A stretch of 64,000 nucleotides of DNA from Lathyrus oleraceus (Eukaryota > Streptophyta > Magnoliopsida > Fabales > Fabaceae), in the NCBI RefSeq assembly GCF_024323335.1, contig NC_066581.1, forward strand, positions 224,952,539 to 225,016,538. The letters run 5' to 3'. Under the pieces are notes generated by a model. That model ran no database searches, had not been told where the DNA came from, and worked only from the letters and a program-made list of their open reading frames with translations. Position 1 is the first letter of the stretch. Every line of letters starts with the position of its first letter. Shown one piece after another: positions 11,231 to 21,547 of this stretch. Position numbers and translations under genes: made by a program.

Positions 11231-14200
11231 TTATTCAGGGCAATTTTGAATGTTCAGATTTTCTAAGATAAAAAGAAATCTATCTTCAGCTAAAGGCTTA
11301 GTAAATATATCTGCCCATTGATGATCTGTATCAATGATTTTCAATGTTACTATTCCTTTCTGAACATAGTCTCTGATAAAATGATGTTTTATTTCAATGT
11401 GCTTAGCTCTGGAGTGTAAAATGGGATTCTTACTTAGACAAATGGCAGCAGTATTATCACAAAAGATAGGAATGTTACTCTCGAAGATTTGCAGATCTTC
11501 TAACTGATTCTTCATCCAGAGCATCTGAGTAGTGCACAGTGATACTGAGATGTATTCTGCTTCTGCAGTTGATAGAGCGATAGTTGACTGTCTTTTGCTT
11601 GCCCAGGATATCAGATTGTTTCCTAGGAGCTGACAATTTCCAGATGTGCTTTTTCGTTCCAATCTATCTCCTGCATAATCTGCATCACAGTAACCCGAAA
11701 GTCTATACTTTGATGTTTTCTCATACATCAGGCCCAGGTTAGGGGTTCCTTTTAGATATTTGAGAATTCTCTTAACTGCTGTTAAGTGAGTTTCTCTAGG
11801 ATCTGATTGGAATCTGGCACAGAGACAGACACTAAAGAGAATATCAGGTCGAGTAGCAGTCAAATAGAGAAGGGAGCCTATCATACCACGATAGAGCTTC
11901 TGACAAACCTTTTTACTGACTTCTTCCTTTTCAAGAATGCATGTTGGATGCATGGGAGTCTTTGCAGAGTTGCATTCATCCATGTCAAATTTCTTCAGAA
12001 CGTCTTTTATATATTTGCTTTGATGAACGTACGTGACTTCTGAAGTTTGGTTAATTTGAATTCCTAAAAAGAACTTTAGTTCTTGCATTAAGCTCATTTC
12101 AAATTCTGCCTGCATTAACTCAGAAAATTCTTGACAAACAGAGGCGTTAGCAGAACCAAAAATAATATCATCAACATATATCTGACATATCATGAGATCA
12201 TTGTTAAGGTTCTTACAGAAGAGTGTGGAGTCAACTTTCCCTCTGATAAAATTGTGTTCCAGAAGAATATTACTTAAACGTTCATACCAAGCTCTGGGAG
12301 CTTGTTTAAGTCCATATAGAGATTTTTTAAGTTTAAAGACATGTTCTGGAAAATTTGGATTTTCAAAACCTGGAGGTTGGTTGACATACACTTCTTCTGA
12401 TATATAACCATTAAGGAATGCGCTCTTGACATCCATTTGATATAATTTAATAGAATGGTTAATAGCAAAAGATACAAGAAGACGAATAGATTCTAACCTT
12501 GCGACTGGAGCAAAGGTTTCATTGTAGTCAATACCTTCTTGTTGACTGTAACCTTGAGCTACCAGTCGAGCTTTGTTTCTGACGACTTCTCCTTTCTCAT
12601 TCAGCTTGTTTCTGAAAACCCATTTGGTTCCAATGACGTGAGTGCCTCTGGGCTTAGGAACAAGATCCCAGACATCATTCTTTGTGAATTGATCAAGTTC
12701 TTCTTGCATGGCTGAAACCCAGTCGTTATCTTGAAGTGCTTCATCACAGGACGTAGGCTCGATCAGAGACACTAGTCCTAGAGGAGTATCTTCAGAGGTC
12801 CTGAAGGTAGATCTGGTTCTGACAGGTTCGTCCTTGTTGCCCAGAATCAAATCTTCAGATACGTTGATACGACTTTTAGCTTTCTTGGGGATTACTGGGG
12901 AAATAATTTCCTCAGAGTTCTGAGTGGCAGTTGCTTCTGGAGCTTTATCAGATCCTGCAAGAGTGATTTCTAAATCTGCAAAATTTTCAACTAGCTTTGA
13001 CTTTTCAGGGTCAAGCTTATCATCAAATCTGACATGAATTGATTCTTCCACAATTTTGGTTTCTGTGTTGTATACTCTGTAGCCTTTAGAGCGTTCTGAG
13101 TATCCTAACATAATACCTTTCTGTGCTTTGGAATCAAACTTGTTCAGATGTTCTTTAGTGTTTAAAATAAAGCAAGAACATCCAAATGGATGAAAATATG
13201 AAATGTTTGGTTTCCTTCCTTTACACAGTTCATAGGGAGTCTTTTCCAGAATAGGTCTTATTGAGATTCTATTCTGAATGTAACACGCTGTATTTACAGC
13301 TTCTGCCCAAAAGTGCTTAGCCACATTAGTTTCGTTGATCATAGTTCTGGCCATCTCTTGGAGTGTCCTATTCTTCCTCTCTACAACTCCATTTTGTTGT
13401 GGAGTTCTAGGGCAGGAGAAATCATGGGATATTCCATTAGAGTCAAATAATTCCTCAAAGGATTTATTTTCGAATTCCCCACCATGATCACTTCTGACTC
13501 TGATGATTTTAGAGTCAAATTCTTTTTGCACTTTGGAGCAGAAACTAGTGAATACAGAGTGAGACTCACTCTTGTGTTTTAGAAATTTCACCCATGTCCA
13601 GCGACTGAAATCATCAATAATGACTAGTCCATACCTCTTTCCATTGACTGATGTTGTTTTCACAGGACCAAATAAGTCAATGTGGAGAAGTTCCAGAGGC
13701 TTAGAGGTAGTAACAATAGTTTTCTTTTTGAAAGATGTTTTTGAAAATTTTCCTTTCTGACATGCTTCACATAGAGCATCTGAAGAAAACTTCAGTTTAG
13801 GTAGGCCTCTGACTAACTCGAGTTTATTTAGCTGAGATAGTTTTCTCATGCTAATGTGGCCCAAGCGTCTATGCCATACCCATTACTCTTCGTGAACAGA
13901 CATCGGACATTTCACATTTTGTTCTTTTAAATCAGAAAGATTAATTTTATAAATATTGTTTTTCCTCTTGCTTGTGAATAGGACTGAACCATTGTTTTGA
14001 TTTATGGCTTTACATGTTTTTTGATTAAAGATCACGTCATAACCGTTATCACTTAATTGACTTATGGATAACAAATTATGCATTAATCCTTCTACGTAAA
14101 GAACATCAGATATAGAGGGAATAGTCCCATTACCAATAGTTCCGGAGCCTCTGATCCTTCCTTTCTGATCTCCTCCGAAGCCTACGAATCCAGCGTCTTT

Positions 14201-14317
14201 AAGTTCCAGGCTTTGGAACATAGACTTTCTTCCCGTCATGTGTCGCGAGCATCCAGAGTCCAGGTACCATGACTGGTGTTTGAATTTTGCTGCATAGGAT
14301 ATCTGCAACATAAACAA
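11231..14317 (-). pseudogene. SIRE protease-integrase-RT-RNase H polyprotein (broken)
   Basis: Protease part (13883-14317): catalytic DSGCSRHMTG and the SISDVLYVEGLMHNLLSISQL block. A TAA stop at 13883-13885 precedes the WHRRLGHIS pre-integrase motif. From 13864 an open run of 877 codons contains the HHCC-type CEAC motif, integrase core with D63, D126 and E162 (DD35E spacing), the KPFGC-like GC-CF block, RT with LVAQGYSQ, MDVKSAFLNG, LYGLKQAPRAW and YVDD at 563-566, then RNase H with CDADYAGD near residue 727, ALSTAEAEY and the terminal ADIFTKPL block. These enzymes copy the RNA to DNA and insert it. Apart from the stop, all catalytic residues I looked for are present. Gag lies in another frame. 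Confidence 0.93.
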
Positions 14318-16001
14318 TCTTATCTTTTGGTACCCAGAGTCTTTTGGGTCCTTTCTGATTAGTTTTCCCAGAGTTTCTTATAACTTTGGGTTTTCTAGCA
14401 TTTTCAAATTTTTGTTCTTGTGTGTGTGTGTAGTGATATGAAAATGGAGACTTGAGTTGGTCACTAGTAGAAGTTTCATCTTCCTTAGGATCATACCCAA
14501 TTCCCTTTTTATTGTTTTGACTGACTCCATAAATCATGGATACCATAACACTCCTTCCTATCCCATTTTTCAGAAATTCTTGAAAGGCTTCTTCGTATTT
14601 ATAAATTATCGTATTTGAGGTATGTGGAGCTTGAGACAACGCTTCTTCCAGTTCTAAACGATGTTTAATTGCTCCATCTCTTTGTAATGTTAAAGATCTG
14701 ATTTCATCTTATCGTTTTAGAATTGTCATCTCAAGTTTGCCACATTCTTCAAATTTTGCTTCAAGACAGCCTTTTATTGCCTTAAACTTTTGTTTTAATT
14801 TCTGATATGAGCTAAGAGTTTCTGACAAGCATGATTCTAGATCAGATTGAGAGAGTTCAGAAAATACCTCTTCAGATTCTTCATCTGAACTGTTCCTGAA
14901 TGTGGTAGCCATGAATGCCACATTGGCCTGTTCATCAGAGTCAGATTCTGATGAGTCAGATTCGCTATCATCCCAGGTAGCCATCAATCCTTTCTTTGTC
15001 CTGAAGGTATTTTTCTTGAAACTTTCTTTTCTGGAACTGTCTTTCTTTAACTTGGGGCATTCATTCCTGTAGTGACCTGTTTCTTTACATTCATAACAGG
15101 TAATATCTTTGTTAGTTTTACCTTTTGAGGTTGATTCTGATCGATCCCCTCTGGGTCTTGGTCTTCTGAAGTTGTTGTTCCTCTTTTTCCAGAGTTGTTT
15201 AACTCTTCTGGTCAGGAGGGACAATTCTTCTTCCTCATCAGAATCTTCTTGTTCAGAGTCATCTGCATCTTCTGTCTCGGCCTGGAATGCTTTGGTTCTG
15301 TCCGATTTGCGTATTTCAGATCTGGACTTTAATGCTACAGACTTGTTTTTCTTCTGAGGTTCGTCTTCCTCTAGTTCTATCTCATGGCTTTTGAGAGAAC
15401 TAACAAGCTCTTCAAGACTGATATTGTTCAGATCCTTAGACGGCTTCAGAGCAGTGACCATGGGTCTCCACTTCTTTGGCAAGCTTCTGACTATCTTTTT
15501 GACGTGGTCTGCAGTTGTGTATCCTTTGTCTAGAACCTTGAGACCTGCAATTAGAGTTTGGAATCTAGAGAACATTACCTCTATGGCTTCGTCATCTTCC
15601 ATTTTGAAAGCTTCATATTTCTGGATAAGCGCCAGAGCCTTTGTCTCTTTGACCTGAGAGTTTCCTTCATGAGTCATCCTCAGAGAGTCAAGGATGTCTT
15701 TTGCTGTTTCTCTGTTGGTGATCTTTTCATACTCGTTGTAAGATATAGCGTTGAGAAGAATGGTTCTGGCCTTGTGATGATTTTTGAAGACACGCTTCTG
15801 ATCTTCTGACATCTTACTTCAGGGAACTTCAACTCCATTTTCTGAGACGGGAGGTTTGTATCCATCTGTGACAATGTCCCAGAGATCAGCATCATAGCCT
15901 AGAAAGAAGCTCTCAATCCTATCTTTCCAATAGTCAAATTTTTCTCCATCAAAGACAGGAGGCTTAGCATTGTAACTGTCTCTTTCGTTTGTGTGGGCCA
16001 T
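14318..16001 (-). pseudogene. SIRE gag (capsid/nucleocapsid), broken
   Basis: Starts at the Met at 16001 (MAHTNERDSYNAKPP), 80 bp inside the primer site. A copia capsid region follows, then an acidic Ser/Asp/Glu-rich stretch, a CCHC zinc knuckle (CYECKETGHYRNEC) and a coiled-coil-prone tail. Two in-frame stops interrupt it: TGA at 15819-15821, 61 codons from the start, and TAA at 14709-14711. The frame changes to that of the protease near 14290. The protein would package element RNA in cytoplasmic particles. With a stop at codon 61 no full product can be made without readthrough. Confidence 0.9.
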
Positions 16002-16069
16002 GGTTTTTCTCGTTCTGGATCTCTCTACACTGTTAAGTGTTTGATTAGAAAATCAATAACAGAGCCAAA

Positions 16070-16081
16070 GCTCTGATACCA
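16070..16081 (-). other. Primer-binding site of SIRE element (initiator tRNA-Met type)
   Basis: TGGTATCAGAGC on the element strand, two bases inside the 5' LTR. It is the standard complement to the 3' end of plant tRNA-Met used by Ty1/copia elements. Confidence 0.92.
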
Positions 16082-16517
16082 ATTGAAGGTGAGAAAAACA
16101 AGAAAGGGGGGTTTGAATTGTTTTGGAAAATAAGCGCTTTTTCAGACAAATACCACATAAGGAATTTATACTGGTTCGCTTATAACACAAAGCTACTCCA
16201 GTCCACCCGGCCAAGGTGATTTCGCCTTCAACAAGGACTTAATCCACTATTCTTGAAAGATAGTTTACAACCAACATCTAAGAGAAAGATCTCTTAGTCC
16301 TCTCAAGTATACAGACTGTGCAGAGTCACTTGAGGAAATAAAACAATAGATAAAAAGACAATGTAATCTAGAGTGCTTCTAGGATAAGCAAAATATTACA
16401 ACAGTAAGATCAAAAGAATGTTTCACGTTCTAAGCAAAAGCTTCGTGAAAGATTGAGAGAGAGAGAGAGAGTAAAACGTTTATGTGCGTTGGTGTATCTC
16501 TCAATGCTGTTTGCTGT

Positions 16518-16530
16518 CCTTTATATAGGG
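16518..16530 (-). promoter_or_regulatory. TATA box of SIRE 5' LTR
   Basis: CCCTATATAAAGG on the element strand, about 580 bp into the LTR. Transcription should start some 30 bases further on (near 16490). It is conserved in the 3' LTR. Confidence 0.75.
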
Positions 16531-16962
16531 GTGAAAGGACCTTTGAAATTGATGGCAGATGATTTGTCTTGAATAGGAATTAATGCCATAACTTCTGTTG
16601 TTTCTTGCCAAAACAACTTTGTCTCCCTGAATAACTTCTTTCCAATAATAGTTTCTTTCCATTTGAGATTGAAGTTGACGTTACTCTTTATGCATTAGGA
16701 AATCCATTATCAAAGTCTACGTGACTCTGGGAATCTTGGAATCTTGTATGTGGATTCGGAGCTTCTGATGATGTATTCAGATGACGCTGAGAGCTTCTGG
16801 AATGATATACCGTTGTTCAGAGTCAGAACTTCTAGAGTGCACTCCTTCTTCAGGTGCTTCTGATATCCTGATTCGCTTTTGCTTGGACTTAGATCTTCTA
16901 GAGCGTGTTTCCACTTCAGATACTTCTGATCTTTTGATATTTTGTATCTGATTTGATTCTGT

Positions 16963-16982
16963 ATCTGATGACGTCATCAGAT
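16963..16982. promoter_or_regulatory. Perfect 20-bp palindrome with TGACGTCA core, 5' LTR copy
   Basis: Identical to 7899-7918. It lies about 430 bp upstream of the TATA box on the element strand. No base differs between the two LTR copies within the palindrome. Confidence 0.7.
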
Positions 16983-17106
16983 CTCTTTCTTCTTTCCTTA
17001 GAACCCTGCACACTTAGAAACTTTTCGTTAGGGTGCCATTTTTGGTTTCGTCTTTTGTTATCATCAAAATCCTGGAATCTGTTGTAGAACAATTTTTGTT
17101 CTTACA

Positions 17107-17111
17107 ATAAG
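17107..17111. repeat. Target-site duplication ATAAG, right copy
   Basis: Identical to 7014-7018; marks the right edge of the nested SIRE insertion. Confidence 0.95.
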
Positions 17112-17589
17112 GACAAGACATTCTAAGATCTATGTTAGCTTCTATTGCAAGTCTCTGCACAAGTTTGTATTCACAACCACCATCACACTGAATTACTTTG
17201 ATTCTCTTATTGTATTGATTTTCAGCCAAGGATTTAAATTGAATGAAAGCTTGCACAGTTTCAGATTTGTATTTTAAAGGATAAATCCAAGTGAACCTAC
17301 TAAAATCATCAACAAAATGCACATAATATTTGAAACCAGAAGATGACATTATTGGTGCAGGGCCCCATACATCAGAGTGAACCAACTCAAGTGGTTCCTT
17401 AGCATGAGATGAAAAAGACTTAAAGGGTAATAGGTGCATTTTTCCATATTGGCAGGCCTCACAAAAACTAAAGTGGTCACTAGGTGATACTTTGACATTA
17501 CAATTTTTCAACACTTTGTCTAATGTGTTGTTGTTTGGGTGACCAAGTATCCTATGTCAGCTCTCCCTGATAGATATATAAGCACTTGG
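17107..17589 (-). pseudogene. Outer copia pre-integrase and integrase, 5' part
   Basis: A GAG-pre-integrase block (H-R-I-L-G-H-P-N and F-C-E-A-C-Q-Y-G-K) is followed by the integrase core: SDVWGPAP with the first aspartate, YYVHFVDDFSRFTW, and QCDGGCEY with the second. The frame ends in S-C-P-Y at the SIRE insertion. The third catalytic residue lies beyond the insertion, left of 7014. A TGA at 17557-17559 stands where the pre-integrase motif normally has Trp. Confidence 0.88.
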
Positions 17590-18100
17590 GCTCCTTCCAA
17601 TTCTTGAGAGCTAGTATAATCCATCTTTAAGTATTCCTTTTAGTATTGCCTTCCCTGTCAACTTGTCCTTCACAAAACAACAATTCCTATCAAACTCAAC
17701 AAGAATGTTATTATCAACAGCCAATTTAGATACACTTAATATATTTTTGGTAATGTTAGACTCATATAGTATATCATGTAGATTAAGTGACTTGAGTTTG
17801 GAAGAGCCCGTGGCTATAATTTCTAGTTGCTCACCATTTCCAATAATTAGAGAGTTCTTACCATGATGTTCATTTATTTCTTGGAATTTTTCAGTTTGAT
17901 GTGTCACATGATTACTTGCTCCATTGTCAAAGTACCAGTCATATTCTTGATTGGTTCCTTATGATGCTAGGAATGCATATTTCTCTTCCTCTTCTGCTGA
18001 GTGACTTGATCCAGAGTACGTTTTGTAAAACCTATAGAAGCACTGCACTGCTGTGTGAGCAGTCTTTGAGCATACCTGACAGGTAGGTTAGAGAACTTGC
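17590..18100 (-). pseudogene. Outer copia zinc knuckle and protease (broken)
   Basis: Near 18035-18080 the element strand encodes C-Q-V-C-x4-H-x4-C, a CCHC zinc knuckle closing gag. Around 17905-17945 comes the aspartic protease site, read as WYFDNGASNHVTH: Asn takes the place of the usual Ser/Thr after the catalytic Asp. The open part 17611-17907 continues with IGNGEQLEI and LHDILYESNITKNILSVSKL. An in-frame TAA lies at 17959-17961 between knuckle and protease. Confidence 0.82.
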
Positions 18101-18263
18101 TTATACCTCTGCCTCCTCTTCAACCTCTCGAGTTGAAGCCTCTCTAGTTTCCATTTGAGCCATGGAATACAAGTCTATTGTTTCTTCGGTTTACTTTGTA
18201 ATCAGTCTTGTTTACAACATTTGCTGAGGCATTGAGACTTAAGGTATTAAAGGAATTGAGTTT

Positions 18264-18898
18264 CTAAATTCTATTCTCAAAACTCAGCAGTTGAGATTGT
18301 AAATCAATCCAATTGAGATTGATTTGATCGTAGAGTTTTACCATTATCGGATTGTACTTAAAATCCAATCCATTCAGGGTTTGAATGATTATATCTGAGT
18401 TTAGAATTGGATTTCTTGCCATCTTGAGTTTATCAACAAGATTTTTCATCTTGGATAGATAATCACGCATTTTCATTTCACCTTTCCTGGTACTGTGGAA
18501 TTCTGACTTCAGGTTGGTGATTCTATATCTTGTATGTGCTCCAACTAGACTTTGGGTCTCCTCCCAAAGTTGCTTTGAATTTTCACAATGCAAAAACTGT
18601 GTTACAATGTCTGTAGTCATGGAATTCTTTAACCAACCTCGAAGTTGTTGGTCATAAGCTTGCCAATCTTTAAACAAAGGATTCAACTTCTTGCTTGAAT
18701 CTGAATTTTTTATATATTGCTCAAGACACTCCTTTTCCCTAGCATGTATCCTTCAAGTCTGCAGCCTTTGATGATGGGCAAGACTAAGGACTTCCATAAG
18801 GGAAAATTGTCTCTATCCAACTTGACAGAGATAGTTGATGGAAGATCATTTTTGTTGTTTGTATTTGCAGCGAATGCCAAGGTTTTTAATTGGATCAC
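18264..18898 (-). pseudogene. Outer copia gag (UBN2-type), frameshifted
   Basis: The N-terminal piece (18710-18898) has the LDRDNFPLWKSLVLP motif. The second piece (18264-18686) has the UBN2-type capsid blocks WLKNSM, LWEETQSLVGAHTRYRI and MRDYLSKMKNLVDKL. They are in different frames, so a frameshift lies around 18690-18710. It starts just inside the primer site. Type and order fit RE1/Retrofit-like copia elements. Confidence 0.85.
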
Positions 18899-18917
18899 GA
18901 GCCGTTTGGCAACAACA

Positions 18918-18928
18918 CTCTGATACCA
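18918..18928 (-). other. Primer-binding site of outer copia element
   Basis: TGGTATCAGAG on the element strand, the tRNA-Met-type primer site. It lies 17 bases from the mapped LTR edge, farther than usual, so either the LTR is slightly longer than the matching part or bases were inserted. Confidence 0.8.
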
Positions 18929-18945
18929 AGTAAATAATTATAATA

Positions 18946-19158
18946 TGTATAAACATGTGATAATTATATTGATCAGTAACATACACATATATACAGATGA
19001 GAAGGGAGAGCATGATCCTACAATTAAGCTAGTATTGATGGCTATACACAAAATATGGAAACATAATATTCTAGCCTATAATTAGAACATAAATGCAATT
19101 GACTATACATGAAACAATAGGGACACGATGCTGATATTAAGGAATCATGTTTCTAATT
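18946..19158 (-). repeat. 5' LTR of outer copia element
   Basis: Direct repeat of 4480-4692 with about 12 differences in 213 bases by eye. No TATA box is obvious. Confidence 0.8.
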
Positions 19159-19540
19159 TGGCCATGTTTTACACTAACACAAAATAGTGTATGGCCCAGG
19201 GTATGGCGTATGGCCCAGCTAGAGCCATACACGTAAGGCTTTTGCTGCATATATGGGGTCTGGCTAGATGACCTCATACACGCATGCGCCTTCCCATACG
19301 CATGTGATAAGATACTTGATTTTCACCCCCTTCTGCTGTTACGCATATGCTAGGGGTGATGCGAAATGGACATACACATATGAGAGGTCCCATACGCGTA
19401 TGTGCAGGAAACTTGCTTTTTCTTCTTTTTTCCTCCTGCTCATGCGTTTTCGTCCGGCTTCTTCTCTGATCCATCTCCTCTTTATCTTTTAGCCCTGTAA
19501 ACAAATAAAACACTACCTCAAACGTGTAAAATAGCTCAGA
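19159..19540. other. Intergenic sequence with repeated CATACGC/GTATGG words
   Basis: Non-coding. Words such as TATGGCCCAG, CATACACG, CATACGCATGTG and CATACGCGTATG recur many times on both strands within ~250 bp (19190-19405). Similar words occur in degraded Ty3/gypsy internal regions, but I cannot assign a family. Confidence 0.4.
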
Positions 19541-21547
19541 ATAACTAAATCATTATCAAATCAAGTTATTGTAAAAATCTACCAAAATAAACTTAAACTA
19601 TTGCCCAGATTCACAATAATTCACTTACTTTTGGCATTCAAATGACATCAAAGCTAACATAAATGGTGACTGGTCAAGTCTCATCTAGGCGTGACCTTAG
19701 TAATGACCCTCACAGATTGATAACATAAAGTCACAATGAGTGAAACTGGTTCTAGAGATTCCCATAATCATGAACCACATCCAAATCATCAGCGTAGTGA
19801 GGGGATAACCCTACTATGATGACAAATTTAGGGGATTTATCCTTTTAAGCTTTTAGAGTTTTAAGGATTGTTTTTTCAATATTTATCTAGTAAATAAAAA
19901 ATGGTAAAGATTTTCCTATATTTTGAACTCTTTGAATTTTTGGTTTACCTCATTTCATCTTGATCCATATTGTAAGAAATGGTAATAAATTTTCATTAAA
20001 AGAAATTAAATGATATATATAACTTTAATTAATAGTTCATTTTCAAATAAAATTCGTATACTTAAATAAATAAATAAAATAAACTATGGGAAAATTTTAA
20101 ATTTTAATATTAGTATTATTTAATTAGAATAATATCTAATAATTATATTTAATTACAATTATCAAATAAAAAGAGGGCACGAATTAAAATATATTTATTT
20201 ATTGTATTTCTCATCTACAATGAGTCATCCTTAAAAAATTTACCTTTGAAACCCTAAATCTCTAAAATACTTACATTTACCCTTATATATCTTACAAAAT
20301 TCATCAAAAAAAGTTTAAATGTCAAAATATCACTAATCTCGATATTTTCTCGATTATTCCATCATCTCCGTCTTTTATATTTTCTAAGCACTTTACTTTT
20401 GCAACCCTAGATCTCTAAAATACTAAATTTTATAATTCTTCTTCCATTCCACCCTTGTATATCTTGCAAAGTTCTTTGATATTTTTTAAAGATTATCAAG
20501 ATATCATAAACCTCGCCTTTTTTCTTTTTTTTCCTCCATATTCCCCGTTTTATATTTTCCCTGTCTTTCTCAGATTTATTCCTTTTACCCAATATTTTCA
20601 TTTCTCTTAGTATTTTAGAATACAACCATCTTACCCATCCATCTATTCTACTTAATTTTATTCTAGTATAGATCCTCTGAAATTCATTCTTTTATAAAAA
20701 AATTAGAGTAATTTTTGGAATCGCATCTCAACCATCTCAATTGTGAAAAACGTACTGGTAAATATGTCCTTTAAGTTTGATATAAAATATTAGATCTAGT
20801 GATATACTGTATATTTTATTATTAATTGACACTAATATAGCTTCTCTATTTTGTAATATATCTTCGTCGTTGCAGGTTTTTTAAACATATTGAGATCTAA
20901 TTGTAGACAAAGGTGATATTTACCCTAAAAAACAGGTAAGGAGATTTTTCAAATTTTGTAATATCTGAATTTTTGAATAAATAAATGTTTTTATTTAGAT
21001 TTTGTGAAAGTTGTTGTTAAAATAAATTGTGAAAGTTTATAAATTTAATCTTATTTAGTGCATAAGAAAATAAAGTAAAGTAATAAATTAGACATCAAAA
21101 TTGTAAGAATGGATCAATATAGCCCATGACTTTTCAAAATTGACAAGTATATCTCTGATTTTGTAAAATGGCATTCAAAATAATCATTCTCAACTTTTAC
21201 TGTTAATTAGAGATTATAATGTAAAACATTAGTTGACATGAGACTCCTCCATTTTGATCTCGTATTAATTCCACCATAATAGTGACATATTCTCCTATGA
21301 GATTTAGGTCTCCCAAGGATAAGTCTTTTAATAATTGTTCCGGATTAGCCAAATGAGTTTAACATTGCTTGAGAATCGAGGATAAGGATAGTTTATATAC
21401 AACACCCACATTGCTCAACCAAACATGGCTTCTTTTCTTAAGGACAAAAGTAGAATGGATTATTACACCCTAAGTGGACAATAACTCACAACCATAATGG
21501 CATAGACTTTAGGTCGACTTGAACATTGGTTCTAGAAGGAGGGGTCG
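19541..21547. other. AT-rich intergenic DNA with a diverged local duplication
   Basis: No coding region is supported. Two adjacent stretches, about 20240-20388 and 20392-20560, are related: both have an ACCCTA(A/G)ATCTCTAAAATACT block, a TATATCTT(A/G)CAAA block, an AT-rich part, and TTTTATATTTTC near the end. The rest is simple AT-rich sequence. Confidence 0.4.

Larger units (their letters stand above)
7019..17106 (-). mobile_element. SIRE/Maximus-type Ty1/copia retrotransposon, nested
   Basis: A complete 10,088-bp minus-strand element: 1,024-bp and 1,023-bp LTRs with TG...CA ends, a tRNA-Met primer site 2 bases from the 5' LTR, gag with a zinc knuckle, protease, DD35E integrase, RT with YVDD, RNase H, a 760-codon extra ORF and a polypurine tract. 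The extra ORF between pol and 3' LTR, the ~1-kb LTRs and the repeated polypurine tracts are marks of the SIRE/Maximus (Sirevirus) lineage. The LTRs differ by about 13 substitutions and one indel by eye, so insertion is fairly recent. Gag-pol carries two in-frame stops and a frameshift. Confidence 0.95.
16084..17106 (-). repeat. 5' LTR of SIRE element
   Basis: Direct repeat of 7019-8042 with the same TG...CA ends. On the element strand the order is U3 with many CAGAAG/ATCAGAAG-type motifs and a 20-bp palindrome, TATA box, then R/U5 and the primer site. Confidence 0.95.
4480..19158 (-). mobile_element. Outer Ty1/copia element (Ale/Retrofit-like), split by nested SIRE element
   Basis: Two direct repeats of about 213 bp flank minus-strand gag, protease, integrase, RT and RNase H remnants in Ty1/copia order. 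The 5' LTR is on the right, next to a tRNA-Met-type primer site (18918-18928). A C-run on the plus strand (4693-4700 area) beside the left LTR is the polypurine tract. Removing the nested element leaves about 4.6 kb, a normal copia size. The LTRs differ at about 12 of 213 positions by eye. The reading frames carry several stops and frameshifts, so it is dead. The short LTR and gag type suggest the Ale/Retrofit lineage; that part is inference. I could not find a target-site duplication. Confidence 0.85.

Noticed and set aside
16070..16081. tRNA gene fragment
   Set aside because: The tRNA-Met-like words here and at 18918-18928 are primer-binding sites next to LTRs, with no cloverleaf around them.
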